Part shown: in pieces, positions 36,271 through 45,043 of the stretch | Position numbering within the stretch: the first letter of the stretch is position 1 | Layout of the letters: each line of letters opens with the position of its first letter | Origin: Pseudomonas sp. H3(2019) | GTDB lineage: Bacteria; Pseudomonadota; Gammaproteobacteria; Pseudomonadales; Pseudomonadaceae | DNA length: 64,000 bases | Direction of reading: 5' to 3' | Assembly (NCBI RefSeq): GCF_007713465.1 | Contig: NZ_VMSG01000010.1 | Coordinates: forward strand, 1-64,000 | Made by a program: the position numbers and the translations under genes | The notes under the pieces: generated by a model | What the model was told of the DNA's origin: nothing | Database searches by the model: none | Seen by the model: the letters and a program-made list of their open reading frames with translations, nothing else

Positions 36271-39188
36271 CAGGCCGCTCCTGGCTTGGCAATGGGTTTA
36301 GGCTGGCTGCTCGGCTTGTGGCCACGCACCGATTGGTGCGCCAGGGCAGTCAGGATCAGCAGTGTCGAACCCACCACCACGGCGTACACGCCGATGTCGA
36401 AGAACAGCGCACTGGCGATATGAATCTCGCCCAGCAACGGCAACCCGAAATGCCAGGTATGGGTGGTCAGGAACGGATAACCGGCGAGCATCGCGCCGAG
36501 ACCGGTGAGCGTGGCGAAGAGCAGCCCGGTGCCCATCCAGCGCACCGGCCGCAGGCTCATCTGCGCCTCGACCCACTGAGTGCCGGCGACCATGTATTGC
36601 AGGATGAACGCCACCGACATCACCAGGCCCGCGACAAATCCGCCGCCCGGTTGATTGTGCCCGCGCATGAACAGGTAGAACGACACCACCACTGCAATCG
36701 GCAGCAACAGGCGCACCAGCACCGCCGGCACCATCATGAAGCCCAGCGCGGTATCGCTGGCGTGACGCGGGTTGACCAGATCGGTGACTACGTCCGGTGC
36801 CAGCAGGCGCTGTTGTGCCGGTAGTTGCATGCTTTCTTTCGGTGGGCGGAAGCGTCGCAGCAGGGCAAACACTGTCAGCGCAACGGCCACCAGCACGGTG
36901 ATCTCACCGAGGGTGTCGAAGCCGCGGAAGTCCACCAGCATCACGTTGACCACGTTGCTGCCGCCACCTTCGGGCAGGGCGCGACTGAGGTAAAACGAGG
37001 AAATGTCGTTCGGTGTCTGGCGGGTCAGCATGGCGTAGGCGAGCAGTGCCATGCCGATGCCGACCGCGCTCGACAGCAGCAAGTCGCGCAAACGGCGAGC
37101 TCGCGCCTTGGGCACGCTGCTGGGCAGTGGCGAGACCTCTTCGATCCGCCGTGGCAACCAGCGCAGGCCAAGCAGGATCAGCACGGTGGTCACCACCTCG
37201 ACCACCAATTGGGTCAGGGCCAGGTCCGGCGCCGAGAACCAGACGAAGGTGACGCAGGTCATCATGCCGCAGACACTGACCATCGTCAGGGCCGCGAGTC
37301 GGTGGTACTTGGCTTGCCAGGCGGCGCCCAACGCGCAGGCAATCGCCAGCAACCAGAGCGTGACGAAGACGATCGAGCCGGGGATCTTCGGCCGCTCGCC
37401 CCAGCTCAAGCCGCTGTGGAGCATTGGAATCAAACCGGCCAACACCGCCACCAGCACCAGCAGGAACAGCTGGGTTTGCAGACGCTGAGTGCTGATCCGC
37501 CGCTGAAGGCGTCGAGCCAGACGCATCATCACCACCAGGCTACGTTCGAACAGGCGCTTGCCGTTGAGCCGGCCGATGATCGGCGGGTATTCGAACCGTC
37601 CGCGTTTGAGCGGGTTGCGCAGCAGCAGGTATACAACGATACCGACGGACATGGCGATCAGGCTCATGATCATCGGCGCGTTCCAGCCGTGCCAGATCGC
37701 CAGGCTGTATTCGGGCAAGGTTCCACCCACCACCGGCAGGGCCGCGGCGGCGAGCAATGGGCCGACCACCTGGGCCGGAAAGATCCCCACTACCAGGCAG
37801 GTGAACACCAGCAATTCCACTGGTGCACGCATCCAGCGCGGCGGTTCGTGCGGGGTGTGCGGCAGGTCGGAAGCGGTTGGGCCGAAGAACACATCCACCG
37901 TAAAGCGCAGCGAATAGGCGACGCTGAATGTACCGGCGATGGTCGCGACGATCGGCAGGGTGGTCTCGATCCAGGCCGAGGCATTGATGAACACGGTTTC
38001 GGCGAAGAACATCTCTTTCGAAAGGAAACCGTTGAGCAACGGCACGCCGGCCATCGAAGCGCTGGCGACCATCGCCAGGGTCGCGGTGAACGGGATCAGT
38101 TTGATCAGGCCGCTGAGCTTGCGAATGTCGCGGGTGCCGCTTTCGTGGTCGATGATTCCGGCGGCCATGAACAGCGAGGCCTTGAAGGTCGCATGGTTGA
38201 GAATATGAAACACCGCCGCGACGGCGGCCAGCGGGCTGTTCAGGCCCAGCAACAGGGTGATCAGGCCCAGATGGCTGATGGTCGAGTAGGCCAGCAGGCC
38301 CTTGAGGTCGTTCTGGAACATTGCGCAGTAAGCGCCGAGCAACAACGTACAGGCGCCAGCCCCGCTGACGATGTAGAACCATTCTTCGCTGCCGGACAGC
38401 GACGGCCACAGCCGTGCCAGAAGGAAAACCCCGGCCTTGACCATGGTCGCCGAGTGCAGATACGCCGAGACCGGTGTCGGTGCGGCCATGGCGTGGGGAA
38501 GCCAGAAGTGGAAGGGGAATTGGGCGCTTTTGCTCAAGGCGCCGATCAGGATCAGCGGCAGCAGGATGGGGTACAGCGCATGGGCACGAATCAGATCGCC
38601 GGCGGCCAGGACCTTGTCCAGGTCATAGCTGCCCACGACATGGCCGAGCAGCATCACCCCCGCCAGCAGGCACAAGCCACCGGCACCGGTCACCATCAGC
38701 GCCATGTAGGCGCCACGGCGAGCATCGGCGCGGTGGTGCCAATAGCCGATCAACAGGAACGAGAAGAGGCTGGTCAACTCCCAGAAAAACACCATCTGAA
38801 TCAGGTTGCCGGAGATCACCAGCCCGAGCATGGCGCCCATGAACGCCAGGAAGAATGCAAAGAAGCGCGGCACCGGGTCGTCCGGCGACATGTAATACCG
38901 CGCGTACAGCGACACCAGCGTGCCGATGCCCAGCACCAGCATCGAGAACAGCCAGGCGAAACCGTCCATGCGCAGGACGAAATTCAAGCCCAGGCTCGGT
39001 AGCCAGAAGAACTCTTCGCGAATCACACCACCGTGGGCGATCTGTGGATACAGCAAAGCCACCTGGACGGTGCCGATCAAGGCAACCAGGCCAGCAAGTA
39101 TCGATTCAGTGTTACGCGCGTTGTGCGGCAGCAAGGCTGCCAGACAGCTGCCAATAAAAGGCAGAAGCAGTAGAACTATCAGGGACAT
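36270..39188 (-). CDS. mnhA: Mrp-type Na+/H+ antiporter, fused subunits A and B
   Basis: A 972-residue membrane protein, first gene of the operon. Residues 1-780 are the NuoL-like MnhA part (FFWELTSLFSFLLIGYWHHR, LIGALSKSAQFPFHFWLPHA), and residues from about 800 are an MnhB domain (FYLFMRGHNQPGGGFVAGLV). A separate mnhB gene is absent, so A and B are fused, as is usual for PhaAB-type systems in pseudomonads. The complex exports Na+ or K+ for protons and supports alkaline pH and salt tolerance. The 243-bp gap upstream contains a REPIN. Confidence 0.94.
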   Translation of the reverse strand: MSLIVLLLLPFIGSCLAALLPHNARNTESILAGLVALIGTVQVALLYPQIAHGGVIREEFFWLPSLGLNFVLRMDGFAWLFSMLVLGIGTLVSLYARYYMSPDDPVPRFFAFFLAFMGAMLGLVISGNLIQMVFFWELTSLFSFLLIGYWHHRADARRGAYMALMVTGAGGLCLLAGVMLLGHVVGSYDLDKVLAAGDLIRAHALYPILLPLILIGALSKSAQFPFHFWLPHAMAAPTPVSAYLHSATMVKAGVFLLARLWPSLSGSEEWFYIVSGAGACTLLLGAYCAMFQNDLKGLLAYSTISHLGLITLLLGLNSPLAAVAAVFHILNHATFKASLFMAAGIIDHESGTRDIRKLSGLIKLIPFTATLAMVASASMAGVPLLNGFLSKEMFFAETVFINASAWIETTLPIVATIAGTFSVAYSLRFTVDVFFGPTASDLPHTPHEPPRWMRAPVELLVFTCLVVGIFPAQVVGPLLAAAALPVVGGTLPEYSLAIWHGWNAPMIMSLIAMSVGIVVYLLLRNPLKRGRFEYPPIIGRLNGKRLFERSLVVMMRLARRLQRRISTQRLQTQLFLLVLVAVLAGLIPMLHSGLSWGERPKIPGSIVFVTLWLLAIACALGAAWQAKYHRLAALTMVSVCGMMTCVTFVWFSAPDLALTQLVVEVVTTVLILLGLRWLPRRIEEVSPLPSSVPKARARRLRDLLLSSAVGIGMALLAYAMLTRQTPNDISSFYLSRALPEGGGSNVVNVMLVDFRGFDTLGEITVLVAVALTVFALLRRFRPPKESMQLPAQQRLLAPDVVTDLVNPRHASDTALGFMMVPAVLVRLLLPIAVVVSFYLFMRGHNQPGGGFVAGLVMSVAFILQYMVAGTQWVEAQMSLRPVRWMGTGLLFATLTGLGAMLAGYPFLTTHTWHFGLPLLGEIHIASALFFDIGVYAVVVGSTLLILTALAHQSVRGHKPSSQPKPIAKPGAA

Positions 39189-39313
39189 AGGCTTCTAATC
39201 TGCGGAAGTTTGTGAAGGATCATACGTGCCGAGCCCCGGATCACCAACCGCCAAGCTGTGGCAGGATCCTACAAGGTAGGCTGAAAACGCCTGATTCACA
39301 TTGTTTCGAAGTG

Positions 39314-39418
39314 ATCGTTCCCACGCTCTGCGTGGGAATGCAGCCAGGGACGCTCCGCGTCCCAAGAGCGGACGCAGAGCGTCCGGTGAGACATTCCCAC
39401 GCAGAGCGTGGGAACGAT
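39314..39418. repeat. REPIN-like long perfect inverted repeat
   Basis: Two perfect 27-base arms (39314-39340 and 39392-39418, each containing the TTCCCACGC...GCGTGGGAA hairpin) face each other. Between them are two smaller palindromes, GGGACGC-TCC-GCGTCCC and GGACGC-AGA-GCGTCC. The whole can fold into a large cruciform. The CCCACGC...GCGTGGGAACGAT type is a known class of REP in fluorescent pseudomonads. It lies between the DMT exporter's stop and the start of the Mrp operon. Confidence 0.88.
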
Positions 39419-39431
39419 GGTATTTCCAGGC

Positions 39432-40370
39432 TTACTCCACGGACTCCCGCTCCAACTCATCCGCGGTTTCAGCCGCGGCTTTACCCTTGGTCTTCAACTC
39501 ACTAACGATTACCGCCGCGACAATCAATGCCGCGCCGAACAGTGCCAGCCCCGGCAGCCGTTCACCCGCAATGCGCCCGGCGATACCGGCCCAGACCGGT
39601 TCGCCGGCATAGATCAGCGTCGCGCGGGTCGGTGAGACGCTTTTCTGCGCCCAGTTCATCGCGACCTGAATCGCCGCACTGGCGCCGCCCAGGCCCACCG
39701 CACTGGCCAACAGCAGCCAGGAGAAGCCGGGAAGCGCTTCCTGAGTCGGCACGATCATTAAAAATGCCAGTACTGAAGTAGTCGCCAGTTGCACCACGGT
39801 GACCCGTCGAACGTCGACTCGGCCAGCATAGGTGCTGATCAGAATGATTTCGGCAGCGATGGCGACGGCGCTGATCAGCGTGGCGATTTCCCCTGAACTG
39901 AAATTCAACGATGCTCCGGCAGGGCCCGAGAGCAGCATCAACCCGGTAAACGCCAGCATGATGCCAATGCTCGGCATCAACCCCGGCCGCCGTCCCAGCA
40001 CCAGCCATTGCAGCAAGGGTACGAACGGCACGTAAAGCGCGGTGATGAATGCCGATTGGCTGCTGAGAATGGTTTGCAAACCGACGGTTTGCAGGCCATA
40101 GCCAAGCATGATCGCTACGCCAATGAACGCCCCGGCCTTGAGTTCGAACAGAGTCAGGTCACGCAGGCTGCGCCAGGAGAACAGCGCGACGATGCACGCC
40201 GCTGCGGCAAAGCGCAGGCCGACGAAAAACATTGGCCCGCTGACCGTCATCGCTTGCTGCACCAGCAGAAACGTCCCGCCCCAGACCATTGTGATCAGTA
40301 CCAGCACGCATTCAGCTTTGCTGAACCGCGAGAAAAAGGCAGAGGGTTTGGAAGTATTCACCGACGTCAT
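39432..40370 (-). CDS. DMT (EamA) family transporter
   Basis: A 312-residue inner-membrane transporter with ten predicted helices in two EamA repeats (MVWGGTFLLVQQAMTVSGPM in the first, MNWAQKSVSPTRATLIYAGE in the second). Members export amino acids or small metabolites; substrate unknown. ATG 40370 opens the protein at MTSVNTSKPS; the longer frame reads antisense through the regulator. It is divergent from the XRE-cupin gene and likely to be its target. Confidence 0.88.
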   Translation of the reverse strand: MTSVNTSKPSAFFSRFSKAECVLVLITMVWGGTFLLVQQAMTVSGPMFFVGLRFAAAACIVALFSWRSLRDLTLFELKAGAFIGVAIMLGYGLQTVGLQTILSSQSAFITALYVPFVPLLQWLVLGRRPGLMPSIGIMLAFTGLMLLSGPAGASLNFSSGEIATLISAVAIAAEIILISTYAGRVDVRRVTVVQLATTSVLAFLMIVPTQEALPGFSWLLLASAVGLGGASAAIQVAMNWAQKSVSPTRATLIYAGEPVWAGIAGRIAGERLPGLALFGAALIVAAVIVSELKTKGKAAAETADELERESVE

Positions 40371-40417
40371 GGCCTTGCGCGCTACCTGAGGGGGACGCAC
40401 AATGCGCCCGAAGTTGG

Positions 40418-40458
40418 GCAGTATACTGCGCAAACCCACTAAGTGAGCAATATAGTGC
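40418..40458. promoter_or_regulatory. Two palindromic operator candidates for XRE-cupin regulator
   Basis: A perfect 12-bp palindrome GCAGTATACTGC (40418-40429) and an imperfect copy GCAATATAGTGC (40447-40458) lie in the divergent DMT/XRE region, with centres 29 bp apart. The second overlaps the regulator's start codon. The pair fits autorepression and control of the divergent exporter. Confidence 0.6.
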
Positions 40459-41018
40459 ACAAAGATTCCGGCCAACGGGCCTCCGTCTTGCAACACGTCA
40501 GCCAGAACGTCCGACGCCTGCGTCATGCCGCAGAGTTGAGCCAGACTGCGTTGGCGGAAAAATCCGGGGTCAGCCGACGGATGCTGGTGGCCATTGAGGC
40601 GGGTGAAAAAAACGTCAGCCTGACCACCCTCGATCGGGTGGCCGAAGCCTTGGACGTAGCTTTCAGCGACCTGATTCAGGCCCCCGAGGTGCGCGACCCG
40701 AGCCGCATCAACGAACTGGCGTGGGCCGGCTTGATCCCCGGCAGTAAAGCCGTGCTGTTGGCCAAGGCCAATGCCAGCCGTGAAGTCGAACTCTGGGAGT
40801 GGCGGCTGGAGCCGGGCGAGCAATACCTTTCGGAGCCGGATGCCGATGGCTGGAGTGAACAGCTGTATGTGTTTGAAGGCAGCCTGACGTTGGTGCTGGG
40901 GGATGAAGAGCGCATTCTCGCGACAGGCGAGTTCATCAGCTTCGCCAGTAACCGGCCCCACGCCTATCGCAATGACGGGACGGTGGCGACGCGGTTTGTG
41001 CGTAATGTGGTGCTCTGA
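40443..41018 (+). CDS. XRE family regulator with cupin domain
   Basis: A 191-residue regulator with an N-terminal Cro/C1-type helix-turn-helix (RRLRHAAELSQTALAEKSGV, and MLVAIEAGEKNVSLTTLDRV) and a C-terminal cupin (SEQLYVFEGSLTLVLGDEE, ASNRPHAYRN). This layout is that of SutR/PuuR-like regulators. Starts at GTG 40443 or GTG 40455 both lack a clear ribosome site, and an operator candidate overlaps them. It probably controls the divergent DMT exporter. Confidence 0.88.
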   Translation: MSNIVHKDSGQRASVLQHVSQNVRRLRHAAELSQTALAEKSGVSRRMLVAIEAGEKNVSLTTLDRVAEALDVAFSDLIQAPEVRDPSRINELAWAGLIPGSKAVLLAKANASREVELWEWRLEPGEQYLSEPDADGWSEQLYVFEGSLTLVLGDEERILATGEFISFASNRPHAYRNDGTVATRFVRNVVL

Positions 41019-41088
41019 AACATATCATCGGTCCCGATAACCACGCAGTGATACATTTCAGACATTCCCCTCGATCCGTGAGAACCGC

Positions 41089-42516
41089 ATGACTGAAACT
41101 CCTGGCGGACAAGCAACAGACATTATTCGCAACGCTGACATCCTGATCGTCGGCGGTGGCTTGAGCGGCGCGTTACTGGCCATGCAGTTGCTGCGCTTGC
41201 CCGGCAAGCGTCAGGTGCTGGTGATCGAACCCCGCGCCGAGTTGGGTCGGGGCGAGGCCTATAGCGCGGTTGAATTGGGTCATACGCTGAACGGCAATGC
41301 TGCGCGGATGAGCGTCGACCCGGACAACGCCGATGACCTGACCCAATGGCTGACGGCCTTTATTGCCAATGGCGGCTGGCCCGAGTCGGACCAGCAGTCG
41401 GTGCCGGTCGCCGAGTTGTTCCCGCCTCGGGGCATGTTCGGCCTGTATGTGCAGCAACGGTTGGCCGAAGCCCAGGCGGTCGGCGCGCGTTATGGCTCAA
41501 GCGTCGAGCATGTGCGCGGGGAAGTGGTCGACCTGCAAACCGATGAACACGCGACGTTACTGACCTTGAGTGATGGAACGCGCTTGCGCGGCACTTTTGC
41601 GGTGCTGGCGACCGGCCTGTTCCCGGCCGCACGAACCCCGCAAACCGAATCCAGTGGCTTGAACGCCGCCGCAGTGGACCCTTGGGATGTGGCGGCCATG
41701 ACGCAGCTTGATCCGCAGTCGACGGTGTTGATCATCGGCTCGGGTCTGACCATGGTCGATGCCGTGGTGTCGCTGGAGCAGGCCGGGCATCGTGGACCGA
41801 TCGAAGTGTTTTCCCGTCACGGCTTGTTACCGCATGTGCGGCGTCAGCCACCGGCGTGGGTGGATTTTCTGGCCGAAGATCCCGACATTCGCAGCCCGCG
41901 TCAGCTGATGCATGAACTGCGACGTCATTGTCGTGCCGCGATGGCGGACGGTATCGACTGGCAGGCGCCGCTGGATACCGTGCGGGCGCATATCGGGCGG
42001 CTGTGGAGCCAGGCGACGGATGTGCAGCGCCGGCAGTTTGTGCGGCATGTGCGGCCGTGGTGGGAAAGTCATCATCATCGATCGCCACCCTTGAGTGCCG
42101 AGCTGGTGGCGCGTTTGCACCAGGAAGGGCGCTTGCGGATTCAGGCTGCGTCGTTCAAGGGCCTGGCGCCCTCGGCGGAGGGCCGAGTGAGCATTCGTAT
42201 TCGTCGGCGCGGGGAGTCTGAAGTGACGGTGGTCAGTGGCGATGCGCTGATCAACTCCAGCGGCATCGAATACGACTGGCGCCGGGTCGCCCGGCCATTA
42301 CCGCAGCAGTTGTTGGCCCAGGGATTGATTCAACCGGGGCCATTGGCGCTGGGGATCGCGGCAGATGCGAGTGGGGCGGTAATGGATGCCGAGGGGCAAG
42401 TTGCCCGACGTTTGTTCGCCATGGGCCCGCCCCTGCGTGGGGTGTGGTGGGAAAGCACGGCGGTGACCGATGTGGCCAGCCAGGCCAAGGCGCTGGCACT
42501 GCGGCTGGCGCTTTGA
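41089..42516 (+). CDS. FAD/NAD(P)-binding protein
   Basis: A 475-residue flavoprotein of the FAD-NAD(P)-binding family (PF13454 type). The first Rossmann motif is ILIVGGGLSGALLAMQLL at about residues 19-36, and the second, VLIIGSGLTMVDAVVSLEQ, lies near residue 217. HTLNGNAARMSVDPDNADDL after the first motif is typical of this group. These proteins often accompany siderophore or sulfur metabolism genes, but the reaction here is unknown. It is a single gene, convergent with an SDR across a REP. Confidence 0.82.
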   Translation: MTETPGGQATDIIRNADILIVGGGLSGALLAMQLLRLPGKRQVLVIEPRAELGRGEAYSAVELGHTLNGNAARMSVDPDNADDLTQWLTAFIANGGWPESDQQSVPVAELFPPRGMFGLYVQQRLAEAQAVGARYGSSVEHVRGEVVDLQTDEHATLLTLSDGTRLRGTFAVLATGLFPAARTPQTESSGLNAAAVDPWDVAAMTQLDPQSTVLIIGSGLTMVDAVVSLEQAGHRGPIEVFSRHGLLPHVRRQPPAWVDFLAEDPDIRSPRQLMHELRRHCRAAMADGIDWQAPLDTVRAHIGRLWSQATDVQRRQFVRHVRPWWESHHHRSPPLSAELVARLHQEGRLRIQAASFKGLAPSAEGRVSIRIRRRGESEVTVVSGDALINSSGIEYDWRRVARPLPQQLLAQGLIQPGPLALGIAADASGAVMDAEGQVARRLFAMGPPLRGVWWESTAVTDVASQAKALALRLAL

Positions 42517-42522
42517 AAGATG

Positions 42523-42557
42523 ATGATCGTTACCACGCAGAGCGTGGGAACGATCAT
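42523..42557. repeat. REP hairpin between convergent genes
   Basis: Sixteen-base arms (42523-42538 and 42542-42557) with one mismatch and an AGA loop contain the same CCACGC...GCGTGGGAACGAT core as the REPIN at 39314-39418. It lies between the convergent FAD gene (stop 42516) and SDR gene (stop 42576) and probably ends both transcripts. Confidence 0.85.
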
Positions 42558-42575
42558 GTAGCAGAAGACAGAGAA

Positions 42576-43343
42576 TCAGGACAAGAAGCCACCGTCCACA
42601 TTCAGCGAAACCCCTGTCGTATAGCTCGACGCATCACTCGCCAAATACAGCACCGCACCGGCCATTTCACTCGGATCAGCCACACGCTTGAGTGGGATCT
42701 GCTGCAACGCGGTCTTCAGGATCGCGTCGTTTTTCACCAGCGCCGAGGCGAACTTGGTGTCGGTCAGGCCTGGCAGCAGGGCGTTGCAGCGAATGCCGAA
42801 CTGCGCGCACTCCTTGGCGAAGACCTTGGTCATGTTGATCACCGCCGCCTTGGTCACCGAGTAGATGCCCTGGAAGAGGCCCGGCGAAATGCCGTTGATC
42901 GAGGCGACGTTGATGATGCTGCCGCCACCGTTTTCGCGCATCAGCTTGCCGGCTTCCACCGACATGAAGAAATAGCCGCGAATGTTCACGTCGACGGTTT
43001 TCTGGAAGGCGCCGAGGTCGGTGTCCAGCACATTGCAGAACTGCGGGTTGGTCGCGGCATTGTTGACCAGGATGTCCAGGCGACCGAATTGCTCGCGAAT
43101 ACCAGCGAACACTTGAGTGATCTGTTCCATCTCGCCGATGTGGCAAGCGATGGCGGTGGCTTTGCCGCCGTCGGCGATGATCGCGTCGGCCACGTGCTGG
43201 CAGCCGTCGAGTTTGCGGCTCGACACGATCACGTGGGCGCCTTGCTGGGCCAGCAGTTTGGCGATGGCTTCACCGATGCCACGGCTGGCGCCGGAGACGA
43301 AAGCGATTTTACCGTCGAGGTCGAACAACTGAGTCTTGGACAT
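42576..43343 (-). CDS. SDR family oxidoreductase
   Basis: A 255-residue classical short-chain dehydrogenase. The NAD(P) site is VSGASRGIGEAIAKLL, NNAA follows, and the catalytic set is S in NVASINGIS plus Y-S-V-T-K. The end reads TTGVSLNVDGGFLS, usual for 3-oxoacyl-type SDRs. It starts 38 bp after the kinase-like gene in the same direction, so they form an operon. Substrate unknown, perhaps an acyl-CoA or alcohol. Confidence 0.92.
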   Translation of the reverse strand: MSKTQLFDLDGKIAFVSGASRGIGEAIAKLLAQQGAHVIVSSRKLDGCQHVADAIIADGGKATAIACHIGEMEQITQVFAGIREQFGRLDILVNNAATNPQFCNVLDTDLGAFQKTVDVNIRGYFFMSVEAGKLMRENGGGSIINVASINGISPGLFQGIYSVTKAAVINMTKVFAKECAQFGIRCNALLPGLTDTKFASALVKNDAILKTALQQIPLKRVADPSEMAGAVLYLASDASSYTTGVSLNVDGGFLS

Positions 43344-43381
43344 GGTTTTTCCTTGTGATGGGCGTGGCGCCAGGGGCGCGA

Positions 43382-44449
43382 TCAGAGGCTGGATTTCTGG
43401 ATGACTTGCAGGCTCATGTGCTCCAGCAGTTTGTTCATGTGAATGAACTGCGCGAAGCGTTTGTCCTGGGTCTGGCCATGGAAGAAGCGGTAGTAGATCT
43501 GCTGCACGATACCGGCCAGGCGGAACAGCCCATAGGTGTAATAGAAGTCGAAGTTGTCGATCTGGATCCCCGAGCGCTCGGCGTAGTAATCGACGAACTC
43601 GCGACGGGTCAGCATGCCGGGCGCATGGCTCGGTTGACGGCGCATCAGTTGCACCGGTGCCGGGTCGCCGGCTTCGATCCAGTAGGCGAGGGTGTTGCCC
43701 AGATCCATCAGCGGATCGCCGAGGGTGGTCAGTTCCCAATCCAGTACGCCGATGATCTGCATCGGGTTGTTCGGGTCGAGGATCACGTTGTCGAAGCGGT
43801 AGTCGTTGTGGACGATGCTCGACGTCGGGTGGTCGGCTGGCATTTTGTCGTTGAGCCAGTCCTTGACCGCTTGCCAGCTCGGCGCATCAGGGGTCAGGGC
43901 TTTTTCGTAGCGCTCGCTCCAGCCATGAATCTGCCGCGCGACATAACCTTGCGGCTTGCCCAGGTCGGCCAGGCCACAGGCCTGGTAATCGACGCGGTGC
44001 AGCTCGACGAACTTGTCGATGAAACTCTTGCACAAGGCTTCGGTTTTAGCGGCGTCGAGGCTCAGTTCCGGTGGCAGTTCGGAGCGCAGGATGATCCCCT
44101 TGACCCGTTCCATTACATAGAACTCGGCACCGATCACCGAATCGTCGGTGCAGTGCACGTAGGCTTTCGGGCAGTACGGAAAACCGTCCTTGAGCTGATT
44201 GAGAATGCGAAACTCACGGCCCATGTCGTGGGCGGACTTGGCCTTGTGGCCAAACGGCGGCCGGCGCAGCACGAACTCCTGCTCGGGGTATTCGAGCAGG
44301 TACGTCAGGTTCGAAGCGCCACCGGGGAACTGGCTGATCTGTGGCAACCCGCTCAGGCCCGCAATGTGCGCCTTGAGGTACGGATCGATCAGGCTGGCAT
44401 CGAGTTCTTCGCCAGAGCGGATGCGGGTGGACTGGTCAGTAAGCGCCAT
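43382..44449 (-). CDS. Phosphotransferase (APH/ACAD10-like) family protein
   Basis: A 355-residue kinase-like protein of the aminoglycoside-phosphotransferase fold. The catalytic loop is VHNDYRFDNVILD and the metal motif is GVLDWELTTLGDPLMDLG. The close relatives are the phosphotransferases linked to acyl-CoA dehydrogenases (ACAD10/11 type), proposed to phosphorylate 4-hydroxyacyl-CoAs. No acyl-CoA dehydrogenase is adjacent, but the SDR is downstream. It is not a resistance enzyme on this evidence. Confidence 0.9.
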   Translation of the reverse strand: MALTDQSTRIRSGEELDASLIDPYLKAHIAGLSGLPQISQFPGGASNLTYLLEYPEQEFVLRRPPFGHKAKSAHDMGREFRILNQLKDGFPYCPKAYVHCTDDSVIGAEFYVMERVKGIILRSELPPELSLDAAKTEALCKSFIDKFVELHRVDYQACGLADLGKPQGYVARQIHGWSERYEKALTPDAPSWQAVKDWLNDKMPADHPTSSIVHNDYRFDNVILDPNNPMQIIGVLDWELTTLGDPLMDLGNTLAYWIEAGDPAPVQLMRRQPSHAPGMLTRREFVDYYAERSGIQIDNFDFYYTYGLFRLAGIVQQIYYRFFHGQTQDKRFAQFIHMNKLLEHMSLQVIQKSSL

Positions 44450-44638
44450 GCTTATCCCTTCTGCTTATTTTGGTGGCCAGACATCATTGTCTAATCTAAT
44501 GGCGCCCCGAGGGCGCCACAAGCGCGACAAGGTCTTATAGGTTAGCGTGTTGCTGGATAATCAGCGTTCCTGATGTGCGAGAACAGGCTCGGCGGACTAT
44601 GGTTCAGAGGAGCATCGCTTTCAGGAAGGAGATTCGAC

Positions 44639-45034
44639 ATGGGCTGTCCGCAAGTGTGCGCCACCGCGACCCTGCAATGCAGTTTCGGTGCGGCGCCGGG
44701 GGTGCTCAACGTGCTGCCGGTGAACCGCACGCTGACCGGGGGCATGCCGGCGGCGAACATCATGGATCACATTCCACTGCTGAACATCATGCCGTTTGGC
44801 ATGTGCATGAGCCCGGCCAATCCAATGGTCGCAGCGGCCACCGCTGCTGCCCTCGGGGTTCTGACGCCGATGCCGTGCATTCCGGCCACCGCCGCCCCGT
44901 GGATTCCGGGTGGCCCGCCGACCCTGTTACTGGGAAACATGCCCGCGCTGGATGCCAACAGCACCTTGATGTGCAACTGGGCCGGGGTGATCAAGATCGC
45001 GATGCCGGGGCAGATGCAGATGTTGATCCCTTGA
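44639..45034 (+). CDS. DUF4280 PAAR-like protein (T6SS spike tip candidate)
   Basis: A 131-residue protein of the DUF4280/PAAR-like type. It has a Cys-rich start (MGCPQVCATATLQCSFGAAP), the NRTLTGGMPAANIMDH core, then MCMSPANPMVAAATAAALG, and GMPGQ-type end motifs. Such proteins cap VgrG spikes of type VI systems. A strong AAGGAG ribosome site sits seven bases before the ATG. It is convergent with the YwqK gene, ten bases apart, and so outside the left T6SS transcript, but its place next to vgrG supports a T6SS role. Confidence 0.82.
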   Translation: MGCPQVCATATLQCSFGAAPGVLNVLPVNRTLTGGMPAANIMDHIPLLNIMPFGMCMSPANPMVAAATAAALGVLTPMPCIPATAAPWIPGGPPTLLLGNMPALDANSTLMCNWAGVIKIAMPGQMQMLIP

Positions 45035-45043
45035 ACGACGGGT

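Noticed and set aside
36825..39002. A 725-codon open frame on the plus strand opposite mnhA
   Set aside because: It is antisense to a clear antiporter gene, its product is rich in His, Gln and Gly without any family pattern, and GC-rich DNA commonly has such long shadow frames.
43382..44449. Aminoglycoside resistance gene
   Set aside because: The fold is that of APH kinases, but the sequence belongs to the ACAD10-like group linked to acyl-CoA metabolism and sits in an operon with an SDR.
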